Shown in pieces: positions 16,651 to 24,721 of a stretch of DNA of 64,000 bases. Under the pieces are notes generated by a model that saw only the letters and a list, made by a program, of their open reading frames with translations, was not told where the DNA came from and did not search any database. Source of the DNA: Bacillota bacterium (lineage in GTDB: Bacteria > Bacillota > Negativicutes > Sporomusales > Sporomusaceae); NCBI GenBank assembly GCA_017889705.1, contig JAGGAB010000008.1, positions 87,063 to 151,062 of the forward strand, read 5' to 3'. Position 1 is the first letter of the stretch. Each line of letters starts with the position of its first letter. The position numbers and the translations under genes are program-made.

Positions 16651-17535
16651 TTACTGTTTTAGATACGGATCAAGCGCATCCCGCAAACCGTCTCCCAAAA
16701 AGTTAAACGCCATTGCCACAACCAATATCGCAACTCCCGGAACAATGGCCACCCAGGGTGCCATAAATAAAAATTCCTTACCTGAAGAAACCATCAGCCC
16801 CCAGCTGGCCATCGGCGGCTGCGCGCCAACCCCTAAAAAGCTCAGCGTGGCTTCCGACATAATCGCCTCAGGTATGCCTAACGTAAACAGCACCAGCAAG
16901 GACGGAATACAATTAGGCAAGAGATGGCGGACAAGAATCACCCAATCCTTTACTCCCATAACTTTGGCCGCTTCCACAAATTCCTTTTCTTTCAGCACAA
17001 GGGTTTGCGCCCTGACAACCCGGGCAGTTCCCGCCCAGTTAACAATACTTATCGCAATAAAGATATTTAAGAGACTTGCCCCCAGGGTATACATGACCAC
17101 CATGGCCAGCAATAAAGAGGGAAATGCCATAACAACATCGGCAAGCCGCATAATCATATAGTCGGTCTTTTTGCCATAGTACCCGGCTATCAGGCCCAGT
17201 ACGGTTCCCAGCAGCATCGAGATTAACGTGGGCACCAGCCCAATAAGCAGCGATATCCTTGCACCATAGATAATTCTGCTTAACATATCCCGACCAAACA
17301 TATCTGTCCCCAGCAGGTGCTCTGCCGAAGGCTTTTGGAATTGCTGATCCATATTAACAACATAGGGATCATACGGCGCTATAATAGGTGCTAGAAGGGC
17401 TGCAACAATAAAAATCATCAATACACTGCAGCCGACTACCGCACTTTTATTTTGTTTTACCGCTTGCAATAACTCCGAAAAAAATGATTCATCAGCATAT
17501 TGTGTTTGCTCTGCTGCCTGCATTTGCGATTCCAT
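16651..17535 (-). CDS. Peptide ABC transporter permease (DppC/OppC type)
   Basis: A 294-residue inner-membrane subunit with about six helices. The N-terminal OppC-type segment (NKSAVVGCSVLMIFIVAAL) precedes the HLLGTDMFGRDMLSRIIYGARISL motif (two parts) that marks DppC-like permeases, and an EAA-type loop near VVRAQTLVLKEKEFVEAA contacts the ATPases. The ATG follows GGGGGA by 5 nt. Pairs with the adjacent DppB-type permease. Confidence 0.94.
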   Translation of the reverse strand: MESQMQAAEQTQYADESFFSELLQAVKQNKSAVVGCSVLMIFIVAALLAPIIAPYDPYVVNMDQQFQKPSAEHLLGTDMFGRDMLSRIIYGARISLLIGLVPTLISMLLGTVLGLIAGYYGKKTDYMIMRLADVVMAFPSLLLAMVVMYTLGASLLNIFIAISIVNWAGTARVVRAQTLVLKEKEFVEAAKVMGVKDWVILVRHLLPNCIPSLLVLFTLGIPEAIMSEATLSFLGVGAQPPMASWGLMVSSGKEFLFMAPWVAIVPGVAILVVAMAFNFLGDGLRDALDPYLKQ

Positions 17536-17570
17536 GATTTTCCCCCTATTTGTCCGATGACTAACCCATT

Positions 17571-18491
17571 CTATTTATTCTTAATGCGCGGATCTAAGAA
17601 AAAGTACAGCAAATCAGCTGCCAGGTTACCTAAAATAACTAATACTGTCGTAAATAGAATTGACCCCTGCAATAGCGGCAAATCTCTGGTTTGAATAGCG
17701 TTGACAGCAATCCGGCCCACACCTGGAATGCTGAAAATAGTTTCGGTTATGACAGAACCTGACAGCATAGAAGCTACCTGGATTGCCATAACCGTAACTA
17801 CAGGTAAAAATGAATTTTTAAGTGCATGATTAAACAGCACAGCAATCGCCGATAATCCTTTGGCTCTCGCTGTTCGGATATAGTCGTTGCCCATAACCTC
17901 CAACAAACTCGAACGGGTTAACCGGGCAATTGTCCCGGCGGCTCCCCACCCCAAAACAATGGCAGGCATAATAAGACAAAGCGGGTTATCAAAGCCTGAA
18001 ACCGGCAGCCACCCTAGTGTAAAGGCAAAAATATACTGCAACAAAAGACCTGACCAAAAAACAGGCATAGATACGCCCAGCAAAGCACTGCCCATGAAAA
18101 AATAATCGATCACCGAATACTTTTTCACAACCGATAATATTCCCGCAGGAACCCCTACCACCCATGCGAAAATCATTGCCGAGGTTGCCAAAACCAACGT
18201 ATTGGGAAAAGCATCTATGAGTAATGTAGCAACAGGCCTGTTCATCTTATAAGAAATACCGAAATCTCCATGTAAGGCATCCCAGACAAAGTTAAAGTAT
18301 TGCACATAAATGGGTTCATCCAAATGCATTTGCGCCCGTACCCGCTCAATAGTATCGGGATCAACATGATCATTCATCATCAAGGTCACCGGATCACCCG
18401 GAACAATATGCAAAAGGATAAAAATAAGCAAGGTTACTCCCAGCAATATGGGAATAGAACTGATAATGCGTTTAACCACAAATAGTGCCAC
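17571..18491 (-). CDS. Peptide ABC transporter permease (DppB/OppB type)
   Basis: A 306-residue permease with the DppB signature LLGVTLLIFILLHIVPGDP at the N-terminus and an EAA-type loop (NDYIRTARAKGLS). First gene of the seven-gene uptake operon. The GTG at 18491 is chosen because GGGAGG is 8 nt upstream and the length then equals the family norm; the frame is open 32 codons further up, through the attenuator hairpin. Confidence 0.94.
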   Translation of the reverse strand: MALFVVKRIISSIPILLGVTLLIFILLHIVPGDPVTLMMNDHVDPDTIERVRAQMHLDEPIYVQYFNFVWDALHGDFGISYKMNRPVATLLIDAFPNTLVLATSAMIFAWVVGVPAGILSVVKKYSVIDYFFMGSALLGVSMPVFWSGLLLQYIFAFTLGWLPVSGFDNPLCLIMPAIVLGWGAAGTIARLTRSSLLEVMGNDYIRTARAKGLSAIAVLFNHALKNSFLPVVTVMAIQVASMLSGSVITETIFSIPGVGRIAVNAIQTRDLPLLQGSILFTTVLVILGNLAADLLYFFLDPRIKNK

Positions 18492-18537
18492 TTGGTAATC
18501 CTCCCGCCAACATGCCAAATATATCAACAATATAAAG

Positions 18538-18591
18538 AAAAAATAAAAACACCGTGTATTCGTTTTTACTGTTGCTCGAACTTTCACGGCG
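18538..18591 (-). terminator. Attenuator-like hairpin in the uptake-operon leader
   Basis: On the minus strand CGCCGTG (18591-18585) can pair with CACGGTG (18556-18550) across a long loop and is followed directly by TTTTTATTTTTT. It lies about 50 nt before the first gene, inside a leader of about 200 nt, so premature termination could control the operon. Confidence 0.5.
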
Positions 18592-18696
18592 TCTTTGCCT
18601 CAATTTATGATAAGTTTCCAATCACGAAACAAAACTTTTTATAACTACCAAATCACCTTATAAATTAAAGGCAATACGCAAAATTTAACATGTAAA

Positions 18697-18725
18697 ATTA
18701 TACCACGGTGTCGAATTTCAGTCAA
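18697..18725 (-). promoter_or_regulatory. Sigma-70 promoter of the peptide-uptake operon
   Basis: TTGACT (18725-18720), 17-bp spacer, TATAAT (18702-18697) on the minus strand, matching the consensus in 11 of 12 positions. The rest of the 18492-18810 gap is the transcribed leader and shows no gene. Confidence 0.85.
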
Positions 18726-18810
18726 ATCTGCATTCGTAAATTTCCCGGTATTCTGCTAGATACTGCTCCCAAAAACAAGAGCGCTCCATCCTGCAGGACA
18801 GAGCGACAAA

Positions 18811-18945
18811 TTAATCTATTTTCCGGTTAATATCATATTTTATGCTTACCATTTGATTGATTTTTTCTCTAGGACACCCCAAACGGGCGATCGGTCTTAC
18901 CATTGAAACAAACAGCATTTCGATTAAATTAAAAACCTTGTTCAT
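18811..18945 (-). CDS. Small protein, 44 residues
   Basis: ATG 8 nt after AAGGGGATG. It encodes a peptide with an amphipathic start (MNKVFNLIEMLFVSMVRPIA) and a single Cys. It lies upstream of the uptake-operon promoter on the same strand. Not recognised; could be membrane-associated. Confidence 0.5.
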   Translation of the reverse strand: MNKVFNLIEMLFVSMVRPIARLGCPREKINQMVSIKYDINRKID

Positions 18946-19057
18946 AAAATCATCCCCTTAACTTTATTTCTACATTTTTTGTCAAAAAACCTCTATTTTT
19001 GGCATAGAAACAACTACCTAACCGGGAGCATCTGAGAAAAGGCTCTTGAAAAAGACT

Positions 19058-19091
19058 AAAAAAATCTGCACCCTAACAAGGATGCAGATTT
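19058..19091 (-). terminator. Terminator of the 58-residue protein gene
   Basis: Stem AAATCTGCA/TGCAGATTT extended by CC/GG (one mismatch). On the minus strand it is followed by TTTTTTT. Confidence 0.8.
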
Positions 19092-19112
19092 CACCGAACC
19101 ATATTATTTTTA

Positions 19113-19289
19113 TTATTTATTTATATGCTTTCTAAGTAACTCAAGTTCTTGGCTGCATTCTTCTACTGTGCTTTTTTCCGCTGCCGGTTGTAATAAGTCA
19201 CAAATTCTCGCGATTTGTTCGCAAAAATCTTCTTCACTTCTTGCTTCCAAACAATAGACACCAAGTTTTTCGAAAAACAGCACCGACAT
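19113..19289 (-). CDS. Small soluble protein, 58 residues
   Basis: ATG 9 nt after GGAGGA. The sequence MSVLFFEKLGVYCLEARS is followed by acidic helices with four Cys in all (CLEA, FCEQ, ICDLL, ECSQ). It has its own terminator, and upstream is a Pho-box-like promoter that is almost identical to the one in front of the His-rich gene at 41494. Function unknown. Confidence 0.65.
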   Translation of the reverse strand: MSVLFFEKLGVYCLEARSEEDFCEQIARICDLLQPAAEKSTVEECSQELELLRKHINK

Positions 19290-19317
19290 ACTGCAATATC
19301 CTCCTCATACTTACTGT

Positions 19318-19358
19318 CTTAAGGATAATATGGAAATATGACAAAACAATGACAAAAT
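19318..19358 (-). promoter_or_regulatory. Pho-box-like tandem operator and promoter
   Basis: On the minus strand TGTCA-N6-TGTCA, then TATCCT 10 nt after TGTCAT. The 41-bp block is nearly identical to 41880-41920. Each lies about 25-30 bp upstream of the start codon of a small minus-strand gene. Confidence 0.6.
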
Positions 19359-19487
19359 ATACGAAGAAACTGTATTCATCTTATTTTGGAATAGAACTAT
19401 GCCATTTCTGAATTGTTTGGCTAATGTCCACTCGAATAAAATTAACTTATGAATTAAGTCACCGGATACATATCAGGAGGTATTCAT

Positions 19488-20996
19488 ATGCACACTGCAG
19501 CCACTGTACCAATAAATGATTTACGTACTGCCCTTGCATTATTGAAAAATACACCCGGCCAGTACCTTGAAACCAACGAGTCGGTTGATCCTCATGCCGA
19601 GCTAGCCGGCGTTTACCGTTACATTGGTGCCGGTGGAACTGTCAAACGACCGACGCAGCTTGGACCGGCAATGGTATTTAAGCAGATCAAAGGACATCCT
19701 AACGCGCAAGTAGCCATCGGCGTTCTAGCCAGCCGAGAACGGGTTGCCCTTATGTTAGGCACCGAAGCAAACCGGCTCGGCTTTTTGCTGCACGACGCAG
19801 TAAGCAAAGCCATTGCACCAATCGTTATTCCACAACAGGCAGCAGTTTGCCAGGAAGTCAAGTACTTTGCCAGCGACAATGATTTTGATCTTCGCCGGTT
19901 AGTACCTGCGCCGACAAATACGCAGGAAGACGCCGGCCCTTACATCACACTTGGCCTGTGTTACGCCTCAGACCCCGAAACGCACGAATCAGATATAACT
20001 ATTCATCGCTTGTGCATCCAGGACAAAGATACCTTGTCAATGTGGATTACACCCGGCGCCCGCCATATTGGCGCCTTTTTTGAAAAAGCCGAAAGGAGCG
20101 GCAACCCGCTCCCTATTTCCATCAGTATTGGAGTAGATCCTGCTATTTCCCTTGCCGCTTGTTTTGAGCCACCAACAACACCACAAGGCTTTGACGAACT
20201 GAGCATCGCCGGTGCGCTTCGCCAAAAGCCGGTTGAGCTTGTCCCTTGTTTAACCATCAAGGAGAAAGCTATTGCCAATGCGGAATATGTTATTGAGGGT
20301 GAACTATTGCCTAATGTACGCATGCGTGAAGATCAAAACACCAATACCGGCAAAGCTATGCCTGAATTCCCGGGGTACACCGGGCCGGCTGCGCCTGCTT
20401 TACATGTCATCAAAGTAAAAGCAGTAACCCATCGCCAGAACCCGATCATGCAGACCTGCATCGGCCCAAGCGAAGAACATGTCAATCTAGCCGGTATTCC
20501 AACAGAGGCCAGCATCCTTGGCATGGTAGAAAAGGCAATGCCCGGACGACTGCTTAATGTCTATGCGCATTCTGCCGGCGGCGGCAAATATATGGCAGTG
20601 CTGCAATTTAAAAAGACCGTTCCCAGCGACGAGGGTCGGCAACGGCAGGCGGCATTATTAGCATTCTCTGCCTTTTCTGAACTAAAGCACGTTATTTTGG
20701 TGGATGAAGATGTTGATCCCTTTGACAGCAATGATGTTCTGTGGGCCTTAAATACACGCTTTCAAGGCGATATTGACACCATTTTTATTCCGGGAATCCG
20801 TTGTCATCCGCTTGATCCGTCACAATCACCTGACTATAACCCGGCGCTGCGCGATCAAGGCCTCACCTGCAAAGTGATTTTTGATTGCACAGTACCCTAT
20901 CACCTAAAAGACAAGTTTAAACGTGCCCGCTTTATGGAGGTTGATCCAGCCCGGTTTGCGCCAACATTATTTTCCAAGGTGGTACTACAACCATGA
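19488..20996 (+). CDS. UbiD-family prenylated-FMN decarboxylase
   Basis: A 502-residue (de)carboxylase expected to use prenylated FMN on an aromatic or unsaturated acid. The family motif is clear: IHRLCIQ, then GARHIGAFFEKAERSGNPLP and ISIGVDPA; the acid-rich region REDQNTNTGKAMPEFPGYTG carries the conserved Glu. The length is usual. The ribosome site AGGAGG is 8 nt before the ATG. It overlaps the next gene by 4 nt (ATGA), so the products are made together. No UbiX prenyltransferase gene is in the window; it must act from elsewhere. The substrate is not readable. Confidence 0.92.
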   Translation: MHTAATVPINDLRTALALLKNTPGQYLETNESVDPHAELAGVYRYIGAGGTVKRPTQLGPAMVFKQIKGHPNAQVAIGVLASRERVALMLGTEANRLGFLLHDAVSKAIAPIVIPQQAAVCQEVKYFASDNDFDLRRLVPAPTNTQEDAGPYITLGLCYASDPETHESDITIHRLCIQDKDTLSMWITPGARHIGAFFEKAERSGNPLPISISIGVDPAISLAACFEPPTTPQGFDELSIAGALRQKPVELVPCLTIKEKAIANAEYVIEGELLPNVRMREDQNTNTGKAMPEFPGYTGPAAPALHVIKVKAVTHRQNPIMQTCIGPSEEHVNLAGIPTEASILGMVEKAMPGRLLNVYAHSAGGGKYMAVLQFKKTVPSDEGRQRQAALLAFSAFSELKHVILVDEDVDPFDSNDVLWALNTRFQGDIDTIFIPGIRCHPLDPSQSPDYNPALRDQGLTCKVIFDCTVPYHLKDKFKRARFMEVDPARFAPTLFSKVVLQP

Positions 20997-21457
20997 AAAA
21001 AAAACCTGACTGGGAAACACATCTGGTTGTGACAAATGAAACGCAAGCACAGGTGTTTTCATCAGTGGCCATGCCAAAAAAAGGGCAAATTATCCCCTCA
21101 GTTAAAACTGACGGAAGAATTACCCTCCAGTTTACGCCCATACACCTGGGACATGATTTATGTATTGTAATTTGTGGCGGCGATCAGCCTCACTTAGGAG
21201 CCGCAGCAGTGGCAGAGTGCCATCCAAACCTCACTACTTCGCTAGAGATGAGCACTCCTGTTTCGGTTTTGACTCTTCCCGGCCACAAGGAAGACCACTT
21301 GGCCTCCTGGGTCGCAGCGCGTATTTCCCGCAGTTGCGGGGCCAACGTAGTTGTTCTATGCGGCATACATGTAGATAATATCAGCAAAACGGAAATTGAA
21401 ACCATCCACCGCCTGATAGACAAATGGTGTGACGAATATATTGCGGCTATTTGCTAA
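20993..21457 (+). CDS. Probable LpdD-type accessory protein of the UbiD decarboxylase
   Basis: A 154-residue protein translationally coupled to the UbiD gene. It resembles the small LpdD-type partners (prenylated-flavin chaperone family) encoded beside gallate-type decarboxylases: a beta-rich N-terminus, then CGGDQPHLGAAAVAE, and a C-terminal part with GANVVVLCGIHVDNIS and a late Cys pair. The assignment comes from recall of the family pattern plus the strict pairing with ubiD, so it is moderate. The last codons overlap the convergent lysR gene by 11 bp. Confidence 0.6.
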   Translation: MKKKPDWETHLVVTNETQAQVFSSVAMPKKGQIIPSVKTDGRITLQFTPIHLGHDLCIVICGGDQPHLGAAAVAECHPNLTTSLEMSTPVSVLTLPGHKEDHLASWVAARISRSCGANVVVLCGIHVDNISKTEIETIHRLIDKWCDEYIAAIC

Positions 21458-22331
21458 ACCAATTTATCAAGAAATTACGAAACAAATTTGCATTTGGCGA
21501 TAATTTTCTCCCATGAGGGAATACAAGTGCAACATTGCTGGTTACCGGCTCCTGTAATTCTGTACACACAATATCAGGATGATTAAAAAAACTAATCACC
21601 TTTCTCATTAGCAAAGATACTCCCATATTTTCCGCGACAAAACCTATTATGGTTTCAATGCGTGTGGGCTGGTAACGGATAAAGGGCGAGAAACCCGCTT
21701 TGGCACAAGCCGTTAAAAACAAATCATATAACCCAGCCCCTGAATCCAATAAGATAAATGGTTCGTTGGCCGCTTCCTTTAGAGCAAGCGGTCTTTTTTG
21801 CGCCAGGGGGTGTGTCTTACTGGTGACCAACACCATTTCATCCTCAAACAGCGGCACCACCTTATACAAGCTGCCGGGCAAGGTTGCCGTCCGCACAATA
21901 GCCAGCTCAAGCAGTTCGTCGTCAAGCATTTTTATGATATGGTCGCCTTTTTCCTCAAAGATATGCACAGTAATATCCGGGTATTGTTTTTCAAAAGCGG
22001 CAATTGCCCGCTGAATATCATACTGGCTCATAATCGGTATTGCACCAATGGTCAGACAACCTTTATCAGATTGCTGGTAGTACTGCATTTTGAGCAACAT
22101 CTTATCGTGCTTATCAATGACATCCTCTGCAAAACTTAAAAATTCATGACCGGCAGACGTCAGCCGGATTGTCCGCTCACTTCGGTCAAAGAGTTTTAAC
22201 CCCACTTCGGTCTCTAATTGGTTAATATGTTTTGATAATGCAGATTGCGAAATATAGAGCTGCTCCGCTGCATAGGTGATATGGCAGTATTTAGCAACAG
22301 TCAAAAAGTATTTTAACTGTGTGATGTCCAT
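21447..22331 (-). CDS. LysR-family transcriptional regulator
   Basis: A 294-residue regulator. The N-terminal winged helix-turn-helix is typical (TYAAEQLYISQSALSKHINQLE), followed by a substrate-binding domain of two lobes (TIGAIPIMSQYDIQ; LLDSGAGLYDL). The ATG at 22331 is 10 nt after AAGGAG and gives the standard LysR length. It converges on the UbiD/LpdD pair and lies 40 bp downstream of the MFS exporter gene on the same strand. Its target could be the decarboxylase operon, but the usual divergent arrangement is missing. Confidence 0.9.
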   Translation of the reverse strand: MDITQLKYFLTVAKYCHITYAAEQLYISQSALSKHINQLETEVGLKLFDRSERTIRLTSAGHEFLSFAEDVIDKHDKMLLKMQYYQQSDKGCLTIGAIPIMSQYDIQRAIAAFEKQYPDITVHIFEEKGDHIIKMLDDELLELAIVRTATLPGSLYKVVPLFEDEMVLVTSKTHPLAQKRPLALKEAANEPFILLDSGAGLYDLFLTACAKAGFSPFIRYQPTRIETIIGFVAENMGVSLLMRKVISFFNHPDIVCTELQEPVTSNVALVFPHGRKLSPNANLFRNFLINWFSK

Positions 22332-22370
22332 GAGCACTAAGCTCCTTTCCGGCATTTCAAACAGAGTTCA

Positions 22371-23855
22371 TCACAGATCAGTTCCTATTTGAGACAAGTC
22401 TTTATCTATATTGTTCGTTATGTGCCCTGATATTCCTGTAGTTTTCCTTCGGAAAAACAAGGACAAAACCATGCCCATAGCCGCCAAGGCAGCAACAAAC
22501 ATATAGGCAAAACCAATCCCGCTGCTTAATGCTTCAAGAGCGGTAAGATTGTTCTCTAAACATACTTTCTGCTTATATCCCATAATCCCCACAAATAAGG
22601 ATGAACCCAACGCCGAACCAATAAGCATCATTGTATTCATAATCGCAGTACCATGCGAATAGTACTGCGCAGGCAATTGGTTTAATGTATTGGTTTGGCT
22701 GGGCGTAAGTAAAGAGGCTAAACCAATAATTACACAACAATAAAAAATGACGGGAAATACAATATTTGTAGAACTTGTCATGCCGGCGATGAAAAAATTG
22801 GCGCTCGCCATAATAGCAAATCCTACCGGCACAATAACTCTTGGTCCAAAGCGGTCATACAATTTGCCAAATATCGGCGGCAGTATTGCGCCGATTATGC
22901 CACCTGGCAATACAGCAAGCCCTGCCTGAAAAATAGTAAGTCCCAAAATATTTTCAATGAACATCGGCATTAGCACAAAGTTAGCAAAGAGCACCATATA
23001 AGTTATCGTAATAAGAACAATGCCAAGCGAAAACATAGGATACGAAAATGCTCGTACATTAAGCAGCGGATTTGCTATTGTTAGCTGGCGTAGTGTAAAC
23101 GCGATAATAGCTGCAATTCCTATCATTAATAATCCCATATCCAAATAACCAGTTGAATCTGCCGAAAATACACGATTCAAGCCATAGATAGTTGCGCCAA
23201 ACCCGATTGTAGACAAAATAAGCGAAACTATATCTAATTTGGTTTTCACAGTTGCGGTTATGTTCTTCAAATAGAACCAGCCAATAAGTATGGAAATAAT
23301 GGTTAACGGGATTATCAAAATAAAAATCCACCGCCAATTGATGGTCTGCATAACCAAGCCCGCATAAGTCGGACCAAGAGCAGGTGCAAATAAAACGATC
23401 AACAGCGCTGACCCCATGGCAGAACCACGTTTTTCAGGCGGGTTGAGTACCATAATTGTATTCATCATAAGTGGTAGTAAAACTCCTGTACCTACAGCCT
23501 GAATCAGCCTGCCGATAAGCAATACCCAAAAATATTGCGCAGCAGCCGCCAAAACAGTACCTATAAGAAAGATCACCATGGCTGAAAGGAAAAGCTGTCT
23601 TGTGGTAATTCGCTGAATTAAATAGGCTGTAACCGGAACGAACGTCCCCATGATCAGCATATATCCGGCGGTAAGCCACTGAATGGAATTTGCCGATACA
23701 GAAAAAACCTCCATCAAGTTTGATAAGGCTACATTGATTATGGTCTCGTTGAGCAAAGCAAGAAAAGTTCCGATTTTTAATGTGGTCATTATCAGCGAGA
23801 CATTTATCTCTTGGGTTTGCAGATACGAATTTTTAATTTCCATAACCTTCTCCAT
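22371..23855 (-). CDS. MFS multidrug exporter, DHA2 (14-TM) group
   Basis: A 494-residue membrane protein with about 14 predicted helices. The EmrB/QacA motifs are present: LLNETIINVALSNLM in helix 1, QWLTAGYMLIMGTFVPV, and motif C-like GPTYAGLV in helix 5. Proton-driven export of hydrophobic drugs is expected. The ATG at 23855 has GGAGGAG 8 nt upstream. The operator GTTAGTT-N5-AACTAAC lies about 30 bp upstream of the start and matches the one in front of the neighbouring tetR gene, so repression by that TetR is likely. Confidence 0.9.
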   Translation of the reverse strand: MEKVMEIKNSYLQTQEINVSLIMTTLKIGTFLALLNETIINVALSNLMEVFSVSANSIQWLTAGYMLIMGTFVPVTAYLIQRITTRQLFLSAMVIFLIGTVLAAAAQYFWVLLIGRLIQAVGTGVLLPLMMNTIMVLNPPEKRGSAMGSALLIVLFAPALGPTYAGLVMQTINWRWIFILIIPLTIISILIGWFYLKNITATVKTKLDIVSLILSTIGFGATIYGLNRVFSADSTGYLDMGLLMIGIAAIIAFTLRQLTIANPLLNVRAFSYPMFSLGIVLITITYMVLFANFVLMPMFIENILGLTIFQAGLAVLPGGIIGAILPPIFGKLYDRFGPRVIVPVGFAIMASANFFIAGMTSSTNIVFPVIFYCCVIIGLASLLTPSQTNTLNQLPAQYYSHGTAIMNTMMLIGSALGSSLFVGIMGYKQKVCLENNLTALEALSSGIGFAYMFVAALAAMGMVLSLFFRRKTTGISGHITNNIDKDLSQIGTDL

Positions 23856-23885
23856 AAAAATTCTCCTCCTTATGCCAGCAATCAC

Positions 23886-23904
23886 GTTAGTTAGTATAAC
23901 TAAC
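23886..23904. promoter_or_regulatory. TetR operator in front of the MFS exporter gene
   Basis: GTTAGTT (23886-23892), 5-bp spacer, AACTAAC (23898-23904); symmetry continues imperfectly outward. Same core and spacing as the operator at the tetR promoter. Confidence 0.75.
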
Positions 23905-24045
23905 ATGATTGCTAAAAAAATATTCCATAACTAACCCACGCTCTTACACCCACTTCAATAAGTGAGAGTAAGAGCGGCTAAGTCCCTGGATAATTTCGAT
24001 TACGATTCAGGCGGCTTTAAAACGCCGTCTGTATTAAGTCTCAAT

Positions 24046-24630
24046 TTATATTGCTATTCCCTTAGCAAACAAATGGAGTGCCGTCTCAAGATATTGCTTA
24101 TCTGAAATAGTAACCATACCATATCCACATGCTTTAAAAAAGAAATACCCGAAATTAATTGCCATAAAAGCTAACGCCAAAGACTCATTATCACTTTCGA
24201 CTATCTTTTTCTTATCCTGCAACAAAGCAAAATACTCTTTCAAAAACAGTTTAAATTGCGGCGGAACTTGGTGTACAAATTCACTAATTTCAGGTATTGT
24301 TTTTTCTTCTCTCAAAGTAATTAAAAAAGCCAGTTGATTATCTGCCATGATTTTTTGATAGGTTTCGCTGATCAATAACAGATCAGATTCTAGATCCCAG
24401 CAGAGTTTGCCTTCAAATACTTCCTGCAAGGAAGGTATGTACGACATTTTTTTTATTACGGCTTCCAATACATGCTTCTTGGAAGAAAAATGGCGAAATA
24501 CCGTCATTTCACTGACATTAGCCCGGCTGGCAATATTCTTCATGGATACAGAGTGAAAGCCTTTTTCCTGAAATAATTTACTGGCTGCTACGATAATTCT
24601 ATCTGAAGTTATCAATGCATCATCGCTCAT
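24046..24630 (-). CDS. TetR-family repressor of the MFS exporter
   Basis: A 194-residue regulator. The N-terminal DNA-binding domain is clear (AASKLFQEKGFHSVSMKNIA, then ANVSEMTVFRHFSSKKHVLEAV), followed by a variable ligand domain. The ATG is 7 nt after GAGGG. It lies upstream of the exporter on the same strand, and matching operators precede both genes. This fits autoregulation plus drug-responsive derepression of the exporter. Confidence 0.9.
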   Translation of the reverse strand: MSDDALITSDRIIVAASKLFQEKGFHSVSMKNIASRANVSEMTVFRHFSSKKHVLEAVIKKMSYIPSLQEVFEGKLCWDLESDLLLISETYQKIMADNQLAFLITLREEKTIPEISEFVHQVPPQFKLFLKEYFALLQDKKKIVESDNESLALAFMAINFGYFFFKACGYGMVTISDKQYLETALHLFAKGIAI

Positions 24631-24640
24631 CTTATACCCT

Positions 24641-24692
24641 CAATGTTAGTTGTTATAACTAACATTGTAGCATCTGACTATCTAATATGCAA
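24641..24692 (-). promoter_or_regulatory. tetR promoter with overlapping operator
   Basis: On the minus strand TTGCAT (24692-24687), 17-bp spacer, TACAAT (24669-24664). A perfect 11-bp inverted repeat CAATGTTAGTT/AACTAACATTG with a 5-bp centre (24641-24667) covers the -10 and start site, so bound TetR would block initiation. Confidence 0.85.
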
Positions 24693-24721
24693 TACACTTC
24701 TAGCAAATGCCCAGCGTATAA

